From the NCBI GenBank assembly GCA_022565015.1, contig JADFKI010000243.1, positions 1 through 5,481 on the forward strand: a stretch of DNA of 5,481 nucleotides, read 5' to 3'. Source of the DNA: Chloroflexota bacterium. Its GTDB lineage: Bacteria > Chloroflexota > Dehalococcoidia > Lucifugimonadales > JADFKI01. The first letter of the stretch is position 1; every line of letters starts with the position of its first letter. The translations under genes were made by a program, and so were the position numbers. This document shows, one piece after another, positions 5,341 through 5,481 of the stretch. Below the pieces are notes generated by a model. That model saw nothing but the letters and a program-made list of their open reading frames with translations. It did no database searches and was not told the origin of the DNA.

Positions 5341-5481
5341 CTACTGTCGCGATACCGTCGGCAATTCCATCGAAGCACCCACGACCCCCGCCAGCGTTTG
5401 CCAATGTCGTGGATGCGGAACCCGCCTGCCAGCACGAATTGCCACGGCGTAAGGCTCTATGACTCGAACGCGAGAGTTCGC
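5341..5481 (-). other. Unresolved end region, possible 3' end of a minus-strand gene
   Basis: On the minus strand one frame is open from the window edge to a TAG at 5343-5341 and would encode about 46 residues ending GASMELPTVSRQ. A second frame on the same strand is also open, so open length alone proves nothing in this GC-rich stretch. I recognise no family in either frame. The region also contains the inverted repeat at 5379-5412. It could equally be intergenic repeat DNA. Confidence 0.2.
5379..5412. repeat. 7-bp inverted repeat
   Basis: CCACGAC (5379-5385) pairs exactly with GTCGTGG (5406-5412) around a 20-base interval. No T-run follows on either strand. Significance is unknown; it lies in the unresolved end region. 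Confidence 0.3.

Noticed and set aside
4652..5452. A 266-codon open frame on the plus strand
   Set aside because: It is antisense to the TPR start and the peptidase remnant, both of which have family motifs and ribosome sites. Its translation is Ser/Thr/Cys-rich with no domain, as expected of a shadow frame.
5440..5481. tRNA-like GTTCGAGTC on the minus strand
   Set aside because: It resembles a T-loop, but the flanking stem does not pair and no acceptor, D or anticodon arm can be drawn.

Overview
The window reads as a bacterial chromosomal segment of moderate-to-high GC, with short intergenic gaps and mixed strands. Four things point loosely to Chloroflexota (Dehalococcoidia/SAR202-like) or another bacterium with a Gram-positive-type SOS box: a TTC38-like TPR protein, a cupin ending in a PPWPGEDEA segment, a GAAC-N4-GTTC-like element before dinB, and two copies of a dispersed repeat of the form TTCGACARGCTCA..AC.AACGG. 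This placement is an inference; no rRNA or marker gene is present.

Layout. Positions 1-210 hold no gene but do hold structured repeat DNA: two REP-like copies in opposite orientation enclosing two tandem 32-bp hairpin units. A cupin gene (minus, 211-591) and a DUF4258-like small gene (plus, 694-921) diverge from a 96-130 bp region. That region contains a perfect 22-bp palindrome lying exactly in the spacer of a near-consensus promoter. A small membrane protein (961-1161) follows and a likely rho-independent terminator closes the unit. Next is a tight two-gene operon: a DUF2283 domain fused to an excisionase/MerR-like helix-turn-helix (1356-1733), and, 2 nt later, a 96-aa stand-alone GIY-YIG nuclease domain with all family catalytic residues (1736-2026).

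The rest is on the minus strand: DNA polymerase IV (dinB, 2040-3122) preceded by a LexA-type box and -10 element; a 477-aa TTC38-like TPR protein (3284-4717); and a secreted trypsin-like peptidase remnant (4879-5256) that keeps its His and Asp but stops before the Ser. The last ~140 bp contain open minus-strand frames that could be the end of another gene, but this is unresolved.

How the genes may work together. dinB looks like a LexA-controlled damage-tolerance gene. The stretch 694-2026 is the accessory part. DUF4258 and DUF2283 proteins are often found as small neighbouring genes of toxin-antitoxin character, and here both occur within 700 bp, joined by a membrane microprotein and a nuclease. 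The DUF2283-HTH plus GIY-YIG pair is the best candidate in the window for an undescribed system: a DNA-binding, probably self-regulating antitoxin-like protein encoded directly before a minimal nuclease. No function has been shown; this is a hypothesis from domain content and spacing.
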